Source: Pseudomonas oryzihabitans
GTDB lineage: Bacteria > Pseudomonadota > Gammaproteobacteria > Pseudomonadales > Pseudomonadaceae
Reading direction: 5' to 3'
Assembly: GCF_001518815.1 (NCBI RefSeq)
Contig: NZ_CP013987.1
Span: 2,254,501-2,318,500 of the forward strand
Length of the DNA stretch: 64,000 nt
Shown here: piece by piece, positions 36,994 through 44,358 of the stretch
Layout of the letters: each line of letters starts with the position of its first letter
How positions within the stretch are numbered: the first letter of the stretch is position 1
Made by a program: the position numbers and the translations under genes
Notes under the pieces: generated by a model
Told to the model about the DNA's origin: nothing
Databases searched by the model: none
Seen by the model: only the letters and a program-made list of their open reading frames with translations

Positions 36994-37011
36994 GGCCACT
37001 CCGAGCCTCGG

Positions 37012-37938
37012 CTAATACCCCCGCTGCCGATCCACCAAACCCTGCATCGGCTCACCGCGCTGGTGACGGCGGATGTTCTCCAGCAAGACCGTGAAGGCCG
37101 TTTCCGGCACCGTCATGGCGCCCACGTGGGGCGTCAGCCAGATGCGCGGGTGCTGCCAGAAGGGATGGTCGGCCGCGGGCGGTTCCGGCTCCACCACATC
37201 CAGTACCGCCTGGCTCAATTGACCGCTGTCCAGGGCCGCCAGCAGATCGGCCTCCACCAGCTGGGCGCCACGCCCCAGGTTGATCAGGCTGGCGCCACTG
37301 GGCAGGGCGGCGAACAGTTCGGCATCGAGAATTCCACGCGTCTCCCGGGTCAGCGGCAGCAAACAGATGAGAATCTCGCAGTCGGCGAGAAACGCCGGCA
37401 GCTGCTCGGCGCCGGCATGACAGCGTACCCCTTGCAGCTCATGGGGCGATCGTGACCAGCCCGACAGCGCGAAGCCAAAGCTCGTCAGGCGCTCCAGCAC
37501 CGCCTGGCCGATCTGGCCAAGGCCGAGCACCCCGACGCGTCTGTTCTCCGCCGTCACCAGGGCATGTTCCTGCCAGCGCCCCGCACCTTGCTGGTCGAGG
37601 TAGCGCGGCAGCTGGCGATGCAGGGCCAGGACCATGAGCGTCGCGTACTCCACCATGCCGGCGACGATGCCGGGATCGAGCATGCGCACCACCGGCAGGT
37701 CGGCAGGCAGCAGGCTCAGGTCGAACTGATCGACCCCGGCCGAGGTGGCGAACAACACTTCCAGGTTGGGAAAGCGGCTGGCGAGGTCTTCTGGTGGTTG
37801 CCAGCAGGCCAGGTAGCGGACCTCGTCGGCGTTGCCCACCTCCGGCCACTGGCGAAATTCGATATCGGGCGCGCGTTCCTGGAACAGGCGGCGCCAGGCC
37901 TGGCCGCGTTCGGGATCGGCCTTGTAGAGCAGCGTCAT
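37012..37938 (-). CDS. D-2-hydroxyacid dehydrogenase (GhrA-like)
   Basis: This 308-residue NAD(P)H-dependent enzyme reduces glyoxylate, hydroxypyruvate or similar 2-oxoacids. The cofactor motif is VGVLGLGQIGQAVLERL. Catalytic Arg is in NLGRGAQLVE, Glu in VVEPEPPAADHP and His in WLTPHVGA. ATG 37938 is chosen; the longer frame extends without family similarity across the promoter region. It is convergent with the deacylase gene (18-bp gap) and divergent from the bicupin gene. It could detoxify a 2-oxoacid such as glyoxylate or pyruvate released by opine cleavage. Confidence 0.87.
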   Translation of the reverse strand: MTLLYKADPERGQAWRRLFQERAPDIEFRQWPEVGNADEVRYLACWQPPEDLASRFPNLEVLFATSAGVDQFDLSLLPADLPVVRMLDPGIVAGMVEYATLMVLALHRQLPRYLDQQGAGRWQEHALVTAENRRVGVLGLGQIGQAVLERLTSFGFALSGWSRSPHELQGVRCHAGAEQLPAFLADCEILICLLPLTRETRGILDAELFAALPSGASLINLGRGAQLVEADLLAALDSGQLSQAVLDVVEPEPPAADHPFWQHPRIWLTPHVGAMTVPETAFTVLLENIRRHQRGEPMQGLVDRQRGY

Positions 37939-38024
37939 GGGAAGGTCTCCGGCAAAGCTCAAGGATGGCGCAAGGGGGCGGTAGTTTGTCCTGAAATCCC
38001 AGGCGTCGCCGTCATGATCGGTGG

Positions 38025-38045
38025 TGCGGCGGAAACTGCGCCGCA
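38025..38045. promoter_or_regulatory. perfect dyad in the ghrA-cupin intergenic region
   Basis: TGCGGCG and CGCCGCA form a 7-bp inverted repeat around GAAACTG. It occupies the position, relative to the AAAACGG block, where the other two shared promoters carry the 20-bp block. Confidence 0.4.
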
Positions 38046-38052
38046 TCTGGGA

Positions 38053-38120
38053 AAAACGGCAGCTTCTGTGCTGCGTCGCGACGGAAACGCCATATCCCGG
38101 CCGTCTTGGCGGTCGATACT
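38053..38120 (+). promoter_or_regulatory. shared promoter element, copy 3 (bicupin gene)
   Basis: AAAACGG-N4-TTCTGT occupies 38053-38069. At the same 59-bp offset as in the other two copies begins GTCGATACTG, whose GATACT (38115-38120) is a fair -10. The 20-bp upstream block is replaced by the dyad at 38025-38045. The region could also act on the divergent dehydrogenase gene. Confidence 0.55.
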
Positions 38121-38169
38121 GACCCTGTTCGCGGCATGCCCGCCGCGCCTCTGGTCGTGAGGATTCGCC

Positions 38170-38883
38170 ATGCCCCTGTTGCACTACTGCCAACCGCCCA
38201 ATGACCGCCAGTTGCCGCGCGCGCTGCAACCCCTGCACGATGATCCCCTGGCCGCTGGCCGGGAACTGCACCTGCACGACGGCCGCCTGGGCTATGTCAT
38301 GGGCAGCGCCACCAGCCACTCCGCCGATTGCCAGCTGGATGACTTTCCCTGGGTGGAAGTGAGCATTCTCGAAGCGGGCGAGTTGCAGCTGGAGTGGGCC
38401 GGTGGCGCCCTGCAGCTCAAGGCCGGCGATGCTTTCATCCTGCCGCGCGGCTTGAGTTGTCGCTGGCGTCACAGTGGAGAGCTACGCCGCCTGTTCATGG
38501 CCTTTCCCGGCCGCGCCAGCGAAGGCCCGATGCCGTCGGCGCCGTTGCTGCTGGACCCGGCCGCCGTGCGTGAGCCTTCGCCGCCACCGGCCGCCAGCGT
38601 GCTGCTCAGCCCGGCGCCCACTGCCACGGGCTGCGACCTGTTCGAAAGCGGCGGCGGCGCCCTGCGGGTAGGGATGTGGGAATGCACCGGCTACGTGCGC
38701 AAGGCAGTGACCAATCCCCATTGCGAACTTATGCTGCTTTATGCCGGCTCGGTGACCCTGGCCGTCGAAGGTGAAGCGCCCTGCAGCATCAGGGCGGGCG
38801 AGGCGGTGCTGGTACCCGCTGAGACCCCCATGGCCTGGGAAAGCCAGGAGACGGTGCGCAAGCTCTATTGCATCCTGCGCTAG
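38170..38883 (+). CDS. bicupin protein
   Basis: This 237-residue protein contains two cupin folds. Domain 1 (about residues 45-110) shows EVSILEAGELQLEWAGGALQLKAGDAFILPRG. Domain 2 (about 165-235) shows CELMLLYAGSVTLAVEGEAPCSIRAGEAVLVPAETP. Metal-binding histidines usual in cupin enzymes are sparse, so a ligand-sensing or structural role is possible. Members of this DUF861/cupin_3-like group often accompany amino acid or opine catabolic genes. The catalytic role is unknown. Confidence 0.7.
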   Translation: MPLLHYCQPPNDRQLPRALQPLHDDPLAAGRELHLHDGRLGYVMGSATSHSADCQLDDFPWVEVSILEAGELQLEWAGGALQLKAGDAFILPRGLSCRWRHSGELRRLFMAFPGRASEGPMPSAPLLLDPAAVREPSPPPAASVLLSPAPTATGCDLFESGGGALRVGMWECTGYVRKAVTNPHCELMLLYAGSVTLAVEGEAPCSIRAGEAVLVPAETPMAWESQETVRKLYCILR

Positions 38884-38892
38884 GCACGGAGC

Positions 38893-38919
38893 GCTCCGGC
38901 AGCGGGGTGCTGGCGGAGC
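38893..38919. terminator. bidirectional hairpin between convergent genes
   Basis: GCTCCGGCAGC and GCTGGCGGAGC pair at 10 of 11 positions around a GGGGT loop. It lies in the 52-bp gap between the bicupin and the Lrp-type genes. No T-run is evident. Confidence 0.45.
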
Positions 38920-38935
38920 GTCGAGGTGCGAAATA

Positions 38936-39427
38936 CTAGCCCGCCTTGATCAGGCTGCGCAGCGGCAGGGCGTTCTTGACCACCGGCGACTTGATGACGA
39001 TGTAGCTGAAGTACTTCTCGATCCCGACGTTGCGGTCGAGGATGGATTCCATCAATTCCTGGTAGTGACCGATGCTGCTGCACATGAACCGCAGCAGGTA
39101 GTCGTAGCCCCCACTGATGAGGTGGCATTCGAGGATCTCATCGACCCCGCGGATGAAGGACTCGAACTTCACGAAGTCGGCGCGCTTGTGGTCGGAGAGG
39201 GTGACTTCGGTGAACACCGTCACCGAGTTGGCGATCTTGGCGAGGTTGACGTGGGCCTCGTAGCCACTGATGTAGCCGGCCGCCTCCAGGCGCTTGACCC
39301 GTTGCAGGCAGGGGCTGGGGGAAAGACCCACGGCTTCGGCGAGACTGACATTGGTCATCCGGCCATCCTTCTGCAGCTGCACCAGGATGTTGATGTCGAT
39401 GCGATCCAGTTTTGTTGCGGCGTCCAT
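38936..39427 (-). CDS. Lrp/AsnC-family regulator
   Basis: This 163-residue regulator has an N-terminal helix-turn-helix (NVSLAEAVGLSPSPCLQRVKRLEAAGYI) and a C-terminal RAM domain (GGYDYLLRFMCSS). ATG 39427 is used because LDRIDINILVQLQKDGRM is the normal N-terminal block. It sits inside the amine-catabolism region with a HAD gene 29 bp upstream on the same strand. It is a candidate binder of the shared ACGG-N6-CTGT element. Confidence 0.87.
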   Translation of the reverse strand: MDAATKLDRIDINILVQLQKDGRMTNVSLAEAVGLSPSPCLQRVKRLEAAGYISGYEAHVNLAKIANSVTVFTEVTLSDHKRADFVKFESFIRGVDEILECHLISGGYDYLLRFMCSSIGHYQELMESILDRNVGIEKYFSYIVIKSPVVKNALPLRSLIKAG

Positions 39428-39456
39428 CGTCGTTCCTCGCAATCGTGAACGGCAGG

Positions 39457-40146
39457 CTAGGCACGCAGGGCGGTCTGGTGGGCGTGTACCAGATCGGCGA
39501 GACTTGCGTACTCGCACCGCGTGCCATCCAGGGCCTGCCGCGAAAGGTTCCAGGGCCGCGAGCGATCACGGCGCAGGGTACACAGCGGAAAATCCACCAG
39601 GGGGTTCCAGGGATCGTCCGGTTCGCTGCCTCTTACCGGCAGCAAGTCCCCACGCACCAGGCCAAGTTCTTCCAGGGTGTCATCCAGCGCCAGGCGCAGA
39701 TCGCCACCCCGGTTGGGTATGACGGCGGCGAACACCTCAGGCAACCGCGCCGTGATCGCTGCCGCCTCGCCGTCATCGGGCGAGGCCAGCAACACCAATC
39801 GATAGAACTTGCTCAGGTACTGCAGCGCGCCCGGAGCATCCTCGAACACCGGCCAGCACGCCGTGGCGTTTCCAAAAGCCACGCTGGCATCCAGGTCTGC
39901 TTCCTGTTGCAACTCCTGCGCCAGTCGCTGGTGAATGCGCAGATGCAGACTGATCTGACTGGCAGTGGGTGCTGTCTGGCGCAGTTCGCGGGCCAGGCGG
40001 TGATAGCTGCCGAGCAGCCAGTCGGGATGGGTGCTCAGCCCCGCCTGCGCCACGAGGGGGCGCAGGGCTTCGAGGATGCCCCCTTCACGGTCGACGAGGG
40101 TGCCGTAGCAGGAAAAGCCTATGGCCTGGTAACGCGTGATTCTCAT
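39457..40146 (-). CDS. HAD type II-like protein lacking the nucleophile
   Basis: This 229-residue protein starts MRITRYQAIGFSCYGTLVD. It aligns with the active HAD protein at 24964, where position 12 is Asp, but here position 12 is Ser. Motif 2 reads VLLASPDD and the lysine segment is also weak, so the usual phospho- or ester-enzyme chemistry should not occur. The rest of the fold appears intact (PTASQISLHLRIHQRL cap helices, GDLLPVRGSEPDDPW). It may be a regulatory pseudoenzyme, or the gene may be decaying. A MITE-like element lies 63 bp upstream of the start. Confidence 0.75.
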   Translation of the reverse strand: MRITRYQAIGFSCYGTLVDREGGILEALRPLVAQAGLSTHPDWLLGSYHRLARELRQTAPTASQISLHLRIHQRLAQELQQEADLDASVAFGNATACWPVFEDAPGALQYLSKFYRLVLLASPDDGEAAAITARLPEVFAAVIPNRGGDLRLALDDTLEELGLVRGDLLPVRGSEPDDPWNPLVDFPLCTLRRDRSRPWNLSRQALDGTRCEYASLADLVHAHQTALRA

Positions 40147-40208
40147 GGTCGGATTCCCCTTTGCCGCGACAGTGGGGCCGGGCGGCGTTACGTTCGACCT
40201 CAGAAGCC

Positions 40209-40336
40209 GCTCACGATCTGCTGCGCGTCGGCCAAACTTCGTTGAAAACGCCTTCGAAATGCTCATTTACCACTTGTAAACTGCGCTTTCTCAGGCCTTT
40301 TCGCCTTGTTTGGCTCTAGCTCGCGAGATCGTGAGC
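40209..40336. mobile_element. MITE family B (128 bp)
   Basis: The ends are 11-bp inverted repeats, GCTCACGATCT (40209-40219) and AGATCGTGAGC (40326-40336). The core shares several blocks with family A, such as CTTCGTTGAAAA, AATGCTCATTTACC and TTGTAAACT (the A copy has CGTAAACT). It has no coding capacity. It lies between the HAD-like gene and the 3' end of the GABA transaminase gene. Confidence 0.65.
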
Positions 40337-40342
40337 AACTTC

Positions 40343-41631
40343 TCAGGCACTGGCCTGGGCGAGGGCCTGGCCGAACATCTGCAAGGCTTCGGCCAGTTGT
40401 GCTTCTGTAGTGACCAGAGGCGCCAGGAAGCGGATGACGTTGCGCTCCACCCCGCACTTGATCACCAGCAATCCGGCCTGACGGGCGCCCTCGATGACCT
40501 GCTGAGCGAGGGCGGCGTCCGGGCTCTTGCCATCCGCGCCGACCATCTCCACCGCCAGCATGAAGCCGCGGCCGCGGACCTCGCCGATACGCGGATGGCG
40601 GCGCTGCAGGTCGAGCAGACCTCTGCGCAGCTGCTCGCCCAAGGTGACCCCACGGGCGACCAGGTCCTCCTCTTCAAAGATGTCCAGGACTGCCAGCGCT
40701 GCGGCGCAGGCCAGGGCGTTGCCACCGTAGGTACCGCCCAAGCCGCCGGCAGGGGCGCGTCCATGATGGCGGCGCGACCGACCACCCCGGAGAGCGGCAG
40801 GCCGCCGGCCAGGCTCTTGGCCACCGTCACCAGGTCGGGCTGGATGCCGGTCTGCTGGAAGGCGAAGAGGCTGCCGGTACGGCCGAAGCCGGTCTGGATC
40901 TCGTCAGCGATGAGGACGATACCGTGCTGGTCGCACAGCGCGCGCAACCCCTGGAGGAATTCCACCGGCGCCGGACGGAAGCCGCCGTCGCCCTGTACCG
41001 GTTCGATCAGGATGGCGGCCACCTGGTCGGGGGAGATCTGGGTGGCGAGCACTTCGCGCAGGCCGGCCAGGGCCTGCTGGGTGTCCACGCCGTGGAAGGG
41101 ATCGGGGTAGGGCGCGTGATAGATGTCGCCGGGGAAGGGGCCGAAGTTCTGCTTGTAGGGCTGGGCGAAGCCGGTCAGGGTCACGCCCAGCAGCGTGCGG
41201 CCATGGAAGCCGCCGCGGAAGGCGATCACCCCCGGCCGCTTGGTATGGGCACGGGCGATCTTGATGGCGTTCTCCACCGCTTCGGCCCCGGAGGTCAGCA
41301 GCAGCGTCTTGTAGGCCTCCCCATTGCCGATCAGGGTGTTGAGGCGGCTGGCCAGTTCCAGGTAGGGCTCGTAGGCCATCACCTGGAAACTGGCGTGAGA
41401 GATCTCCCCGACCTGGCGGCGGACGGCCTCCACCACCCGCGGGTGATTGTGGCCGACGTTGAGCACGCCGATGCCGCCGACGAAATCGAGGTAGCGGCGA
41501 CCATCCACGTCCCAGACTTCGCTGCCCTGGGCGCGGGCCACCACGACGGGGTGGGCGGTGATGATGCCGCGGGGAACGCCTTGTTCGCGATAACCCAACA
41601 GACGTTCGGTGGCTTTGGCAGCGGAATTCAT
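40343..41631 (-). pseudogene. gabT: 4-aminobutyrate transaminase, frameshifted
   Basis: A class III PLP aminotransferase is encoded in two frames. From ATG 41631 the protein (MNSAAKATERLLGYREQG...) includes LLLTSGAEAVENAIKIAR, FRGGFHGRTLLG, IADEIQTGFGRTG and the PLP lysine in TVAKSLAGG, up to MDAPLPA. There the frame shifts, and GGTYGGNALACAAALAVLD to ALAQASA continues in the next frame from about 40741. One base is missing in the run near 40743-40750 (GCGGC where GCGGGC is expected, coding strand). If real, the enzyme is truncated before its C-terminal domain; a sequencing error is equally possible. The intact enzyme makes succinate semialdehyde from GABA. Confidence 0.85.
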
Positions 41632-41741
41632 GCAGCGATACTCCAGGCAGGGGCGAGAGTTCCAGCCTACGCAGGCCGTGGGGTCGGTAACGCTGAAGTT
41701 GCCGGCCCCCGCATCGCGATCGGCTGTTTTGATCACGGGTG

Positions 41742-41755
41742 GCGGCATTTTCGGT
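41742..41755. promoter_or_regulatory. possible degenerate copy of the ACGG-N6-CTGT element
   Basis: GCGG-N6-CGGT lies between the aldehyde dehydrogenase stop and the gabT start, and its flank matches the element at 23195 (CGGTTGCT). Two of the eight core bases differ from the strong copies. Confidence 0.25.
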
Positions 41756-41774
41756 TGCTCGCCGCCGTGGGATT

Positions 41775-43238
41775 TCAGTCGAGCCCGCCCAGGTGCCAGG
41801 CCTTGACCTCCAGGTACTCGTCCAATCCCAGGTGCGAACCCTCGCGGCCCAGTCCGGACTGCTTCACGCCGCCGAAGGGGGCGACTTCCATCGACAGGGT
41901 GCCGGTGTTGAGCGCCACCATGCCGAAATCCAGCTGTTCGCCCACCCGCCAGGCGCGGCGCAGATCCTGGGTGTAGTAGTAGGCGGCCAGGCCGTAGGGC
42001 GTGGCATTGGCCAGGGTCAGGGCCTCGGCCTCGTCGCGGAAGCGAAACAGCGGCGCCACCGGGCCGAAGGTCTCCTCGCTGGCCAGCAGCATGTCCGCCG
42101 TGGCGCCGGTCAGCACCGTGGGGGCGACGAACTGGTCGCGGCCGCCGGGCAGGCCACCGAACAGGGCCTTGGCGCCCTGGGTTAGGGCGTCGTCGACGTG
42201 GCGGGCCACCTTGTCCACCGCCTGGCGATTGATCAGCGGACCCAGCGCCACCCCGGCCTCCAGGCCGTTGCCCACCTTAAACTTGGCGACCTCGGCAGCC
42301 AGGCGCTCGGCGAAGCGATCATGGATGCCGTCCTGTACCAGGATGCGGTTGGCGCAGACGCAGGTCTGGCCAGCGTTGCGGAATTTGCTCTGCAACACCC
42401 CCGCGACGGCCAGGTCCAGGTCGGCATCGTCGAAGATGATGAAGGGGGCGTTACCGCCCAGTTCCATGCTGGTGCGCTTTACCGTGGCCGCGCACTGCGC
42501 CAGCAGCAGCTGGCCGATGCGGGTGGAGCCGGTGAAGGACAGCTTGCGCACCGCTGGATTGCGGGTCAGTTCGCCGCCGATGCCGGCGGGCATCCCGGTG
42601 AGCACATTGAATACGCCGGGCGGAAAGCCGGCGCGGTCGGCCAGTTCGGCGAGCGCCAGGGCCGAGAGCGGGGTGAGGTCCGAGGGCTTGATCACCACCG
42701 GGCAGCCGGCCGCGAGGGCCGGCGCGGCCTTGCGGGTGATCATGGCGTTCGGGAAGTTCCACGGGGTAATGGCGGCGGCGACACCTACCGGCTGCCTGAG
42801 CACCAGCACACGGCGATCGCGCGCCGGGGCGGGCAGGATATCGCCATAGGCCCGCCGGGCTTCTTCGGCGAACCATTTGACGAAGCTGGCGCCATAGGCG
42901 ATCTCGCCACGGGCCTCGCCCAACGGCTTGCCCTGTTCCAGGGTCATCAGCAGGGCCAGATCGTTCTGGTGTTCCAGCATCAGGGCGTACCAGCGCTCCA
43001 GCAACGCCGCGCGCTCGGCCGCCGGACGCTCGCGCCAGGCTGGCCAGGCCGCTTCCGCCGCGGCGATGGCCCGGGCGGTTTCCGTAGCCTCCAGGGCCGC
43101 TACCTGGGCGATGGTCTCGCCGGTGGCAGGGTTTTCCACGGCGAAGGTGGCGCCGCTGTCGGCGGTTATCCAGTGGCCGTCGACATAGGCGGATTCCTTG
43201 AACAGGCGGGGGTCTTGCAGATCGAGGTGCAGCGGCAT
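41775..43238 (-). CDS. gabD: succinate-semialdehyde dehydrogenase family enzyme
   Basis: This 487-residue aldehyde dehydrogenase has catalytic Glu259 (SMELGGNAPF) and Cys293 (GQTCVCANR). The ELGGNAPFIIFDDADLD and TCVCANRILVQ patterns are those of GabD. It oxidises succinate semialdehyde to succinate with NAD(P). It lies upstream of the gabT gene on the same strand with a 143-bp gap, so the pair probably forms the last two steps of GABA use. Confidence 0.87.
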   Translation of the reverse strand: MPLHLDLQDPRLFKESAYVDGHWITADSGATFAVENPATGETIAQVAALEATETARAIAAAEAAWPAWRERPAAERAALLERWYALMLEHQNDLALLMTLEQGKPLGEARGEIAYGASFVKWFAEEARRAYGDILPAPARDRRVLVLRQPVGVAAAITPWNFPNAMITRKAAPALAAGCPVVIKPSDLTPLSALALAELADRAGFPPGVFNVLTGMPAGIGGELTRNPAVRKLSFTGSTRIGQLLLAQCAATVKRTSMELGGNAPFIIFDDADLDLAVAGVLQSKFRNAGQTCVCANRILVQDGIHDRFAERLAAEVAKFKVGNGLEAGVALGPLINRQAVDKVARHVDDALTQGAKALFGGLPGGRDQFVAPTVLTGATADMLLASEETFGPVAPLFRFRDEAEALTLANATPYGLAAYYYTQDLRRAWRVGEQLDFGMVALNTGTLSMEVAPFGGVKQSGLGREGSHLGLDEYLEVKAWHLGGLD

Positions 43239-43348
43239 GGTGGCGCTCCCAATGGCAGGTCAGGCCCTGAGTCTAGGGAGCGGCGGCGGCGGCGGATGCC
43301 GAATTGGCCCCATGCGAGCGGCGGGAGAACGCGTTCGGCGCGCCCTGG

Positions 43349-43363
43349 CCGCAGTTTGTGCGG
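43349..43363. promoter_or_regulatory. palindrome between gabD-like and lysR genes
   Basis: CCGCA-GTTTG-TGCGG is a perfect 5-bp dyad, about 110 bp upstream of the aldehyde dehydrogenase start and close to the regulator's stop. It could be a LysR-type binding site. Confidence 0.35.
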
Positions 43364-43379
43364 TGGCCGTCCGGCTTGG

Positions 43380-44282
43380 TCAACCGGGCATTTCGCCAAA
43401 CAGCGGATCGGCACGCAGCGCGGCCGCCGCCAGCGCAACGAAGAGTCTGACCTTGGCCGCCGCCTGACGGCCTTGCGGATAGACCAGATGCACCGGCAGA
43501 GGCGCCTCTTCATGGGCTTCGAGCACCAGGCGCAAGGAGCCGTCGGCCAGCGCCGGGGCGATCTGGTAGTGCAGCACCCGGGTAAGGCCCCATCCAGCCC
43601 GGGCAGCGGCGATGGCGGCCTCGTTGGTGTTGCACAGCAGCAGCGGATCCACCACTACCCGTTGACCCTGGGCGAAACGCCATTCCGGCGACGCCCAGGC
43701 CCCCTGGCAGGCGAGGATGCGGTGCTCGCGCAGCGCGGCCGGCGTGGTGGGAATGCCCTGGGCGTCCAGATAGGCAGGGGCGGCGCACACCACCCGCCGC
43801 ACGCGGCCGACCTGGACGGCGGTGAAACCCGAGTCCGGCAGCTGGCCGATGCGCAAGGCGACGTCCATGCCTTCGTCCAGCAGATTGACCTGGCGATCGA
43901 CGAAGAAGGTACGGACACGCATCTCCGGATAGCGAGCGAGAAAGTCCAGCACCAGGGGCAGCACGTGCAGTTGCCCGAACAACATGGGCGCGGTGATCGC
44001 CAGGGTTCCCGAGGGCCTGGCCTGGTGTCCCGCGGCCGCCAGCTCCGCCTCGGCGATCTCGCCGAGGATGCGCCGACAATCCTGCAGATAGCGGGCGCCG
44101 GCCTCGGTGGGCTTCACGGAACGGGTGGTGCGCACCAGCAGCTGGGCGCCGACCAGCGCCTCCAGGCCGGCCACCAGGCGCGTCACCGCCGGGGCGCTCA
44201 GGTGCAGTTCCCGGGCCGCACGGGCGAAACTCTCGGTTTCGGCCACCTTCACGAACACGCGCATCGCCTGCCAACGATCCAT
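43380..44282 (-). CDS. LysR-family transcriptional regulator
   Basis: This 300-residue regulator has an N-terminal helix-turn-helix (SFARAARELHLSAPAVTRLVAGLEALVGAQLLVRTTRS) and a periplasmic-binding-protein-like effector domain. The MDRWQAMRVFVKVAETES start is typical of the subgroup that has 'W-AMRVF' and acts on oxidoreductase genes. ATG 44282 fits; an upstream ATG at 44330 is less likely. It reads in the same direction as the gabD-like gene downstream and the reductase-fusion gene upstream. Confidence 0.88.
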   Translation of the reverse strand: MDRWQAMRVFVKVAETESFARAARELHLSAPAVTRLVAGLEALVGAQLLVRTTRSVKPTEAGARYLQDCRRILGEIAEAELAAAGHQARPSGTLAITAPMLFGQLHVLPLVLDFLARYPEMRVRTFFVDRQVNLLDEGMDVALRIGQLPDSGFTAVQVGRVRRVVCAAPAYLDAQGIPTTPAALREHRILACQGAWASPEWRFAQGQRVVVDPLLLCNTNEAAIAAARAGWGLTRVLHYQIAPALADGSLRLVLEAHEEAPLPVHLVYPQGRQAAAKVRLFVALAAAALRADPLFGEMPG

Positions 44283-44358
44283 CTGCGGGGTCTTCCTCAG
44301 GGCGCCGGAGCGGCCCGGCAAGACGTCCATGGTAGTCGACCCGGCCAGGCAGGCCAGC

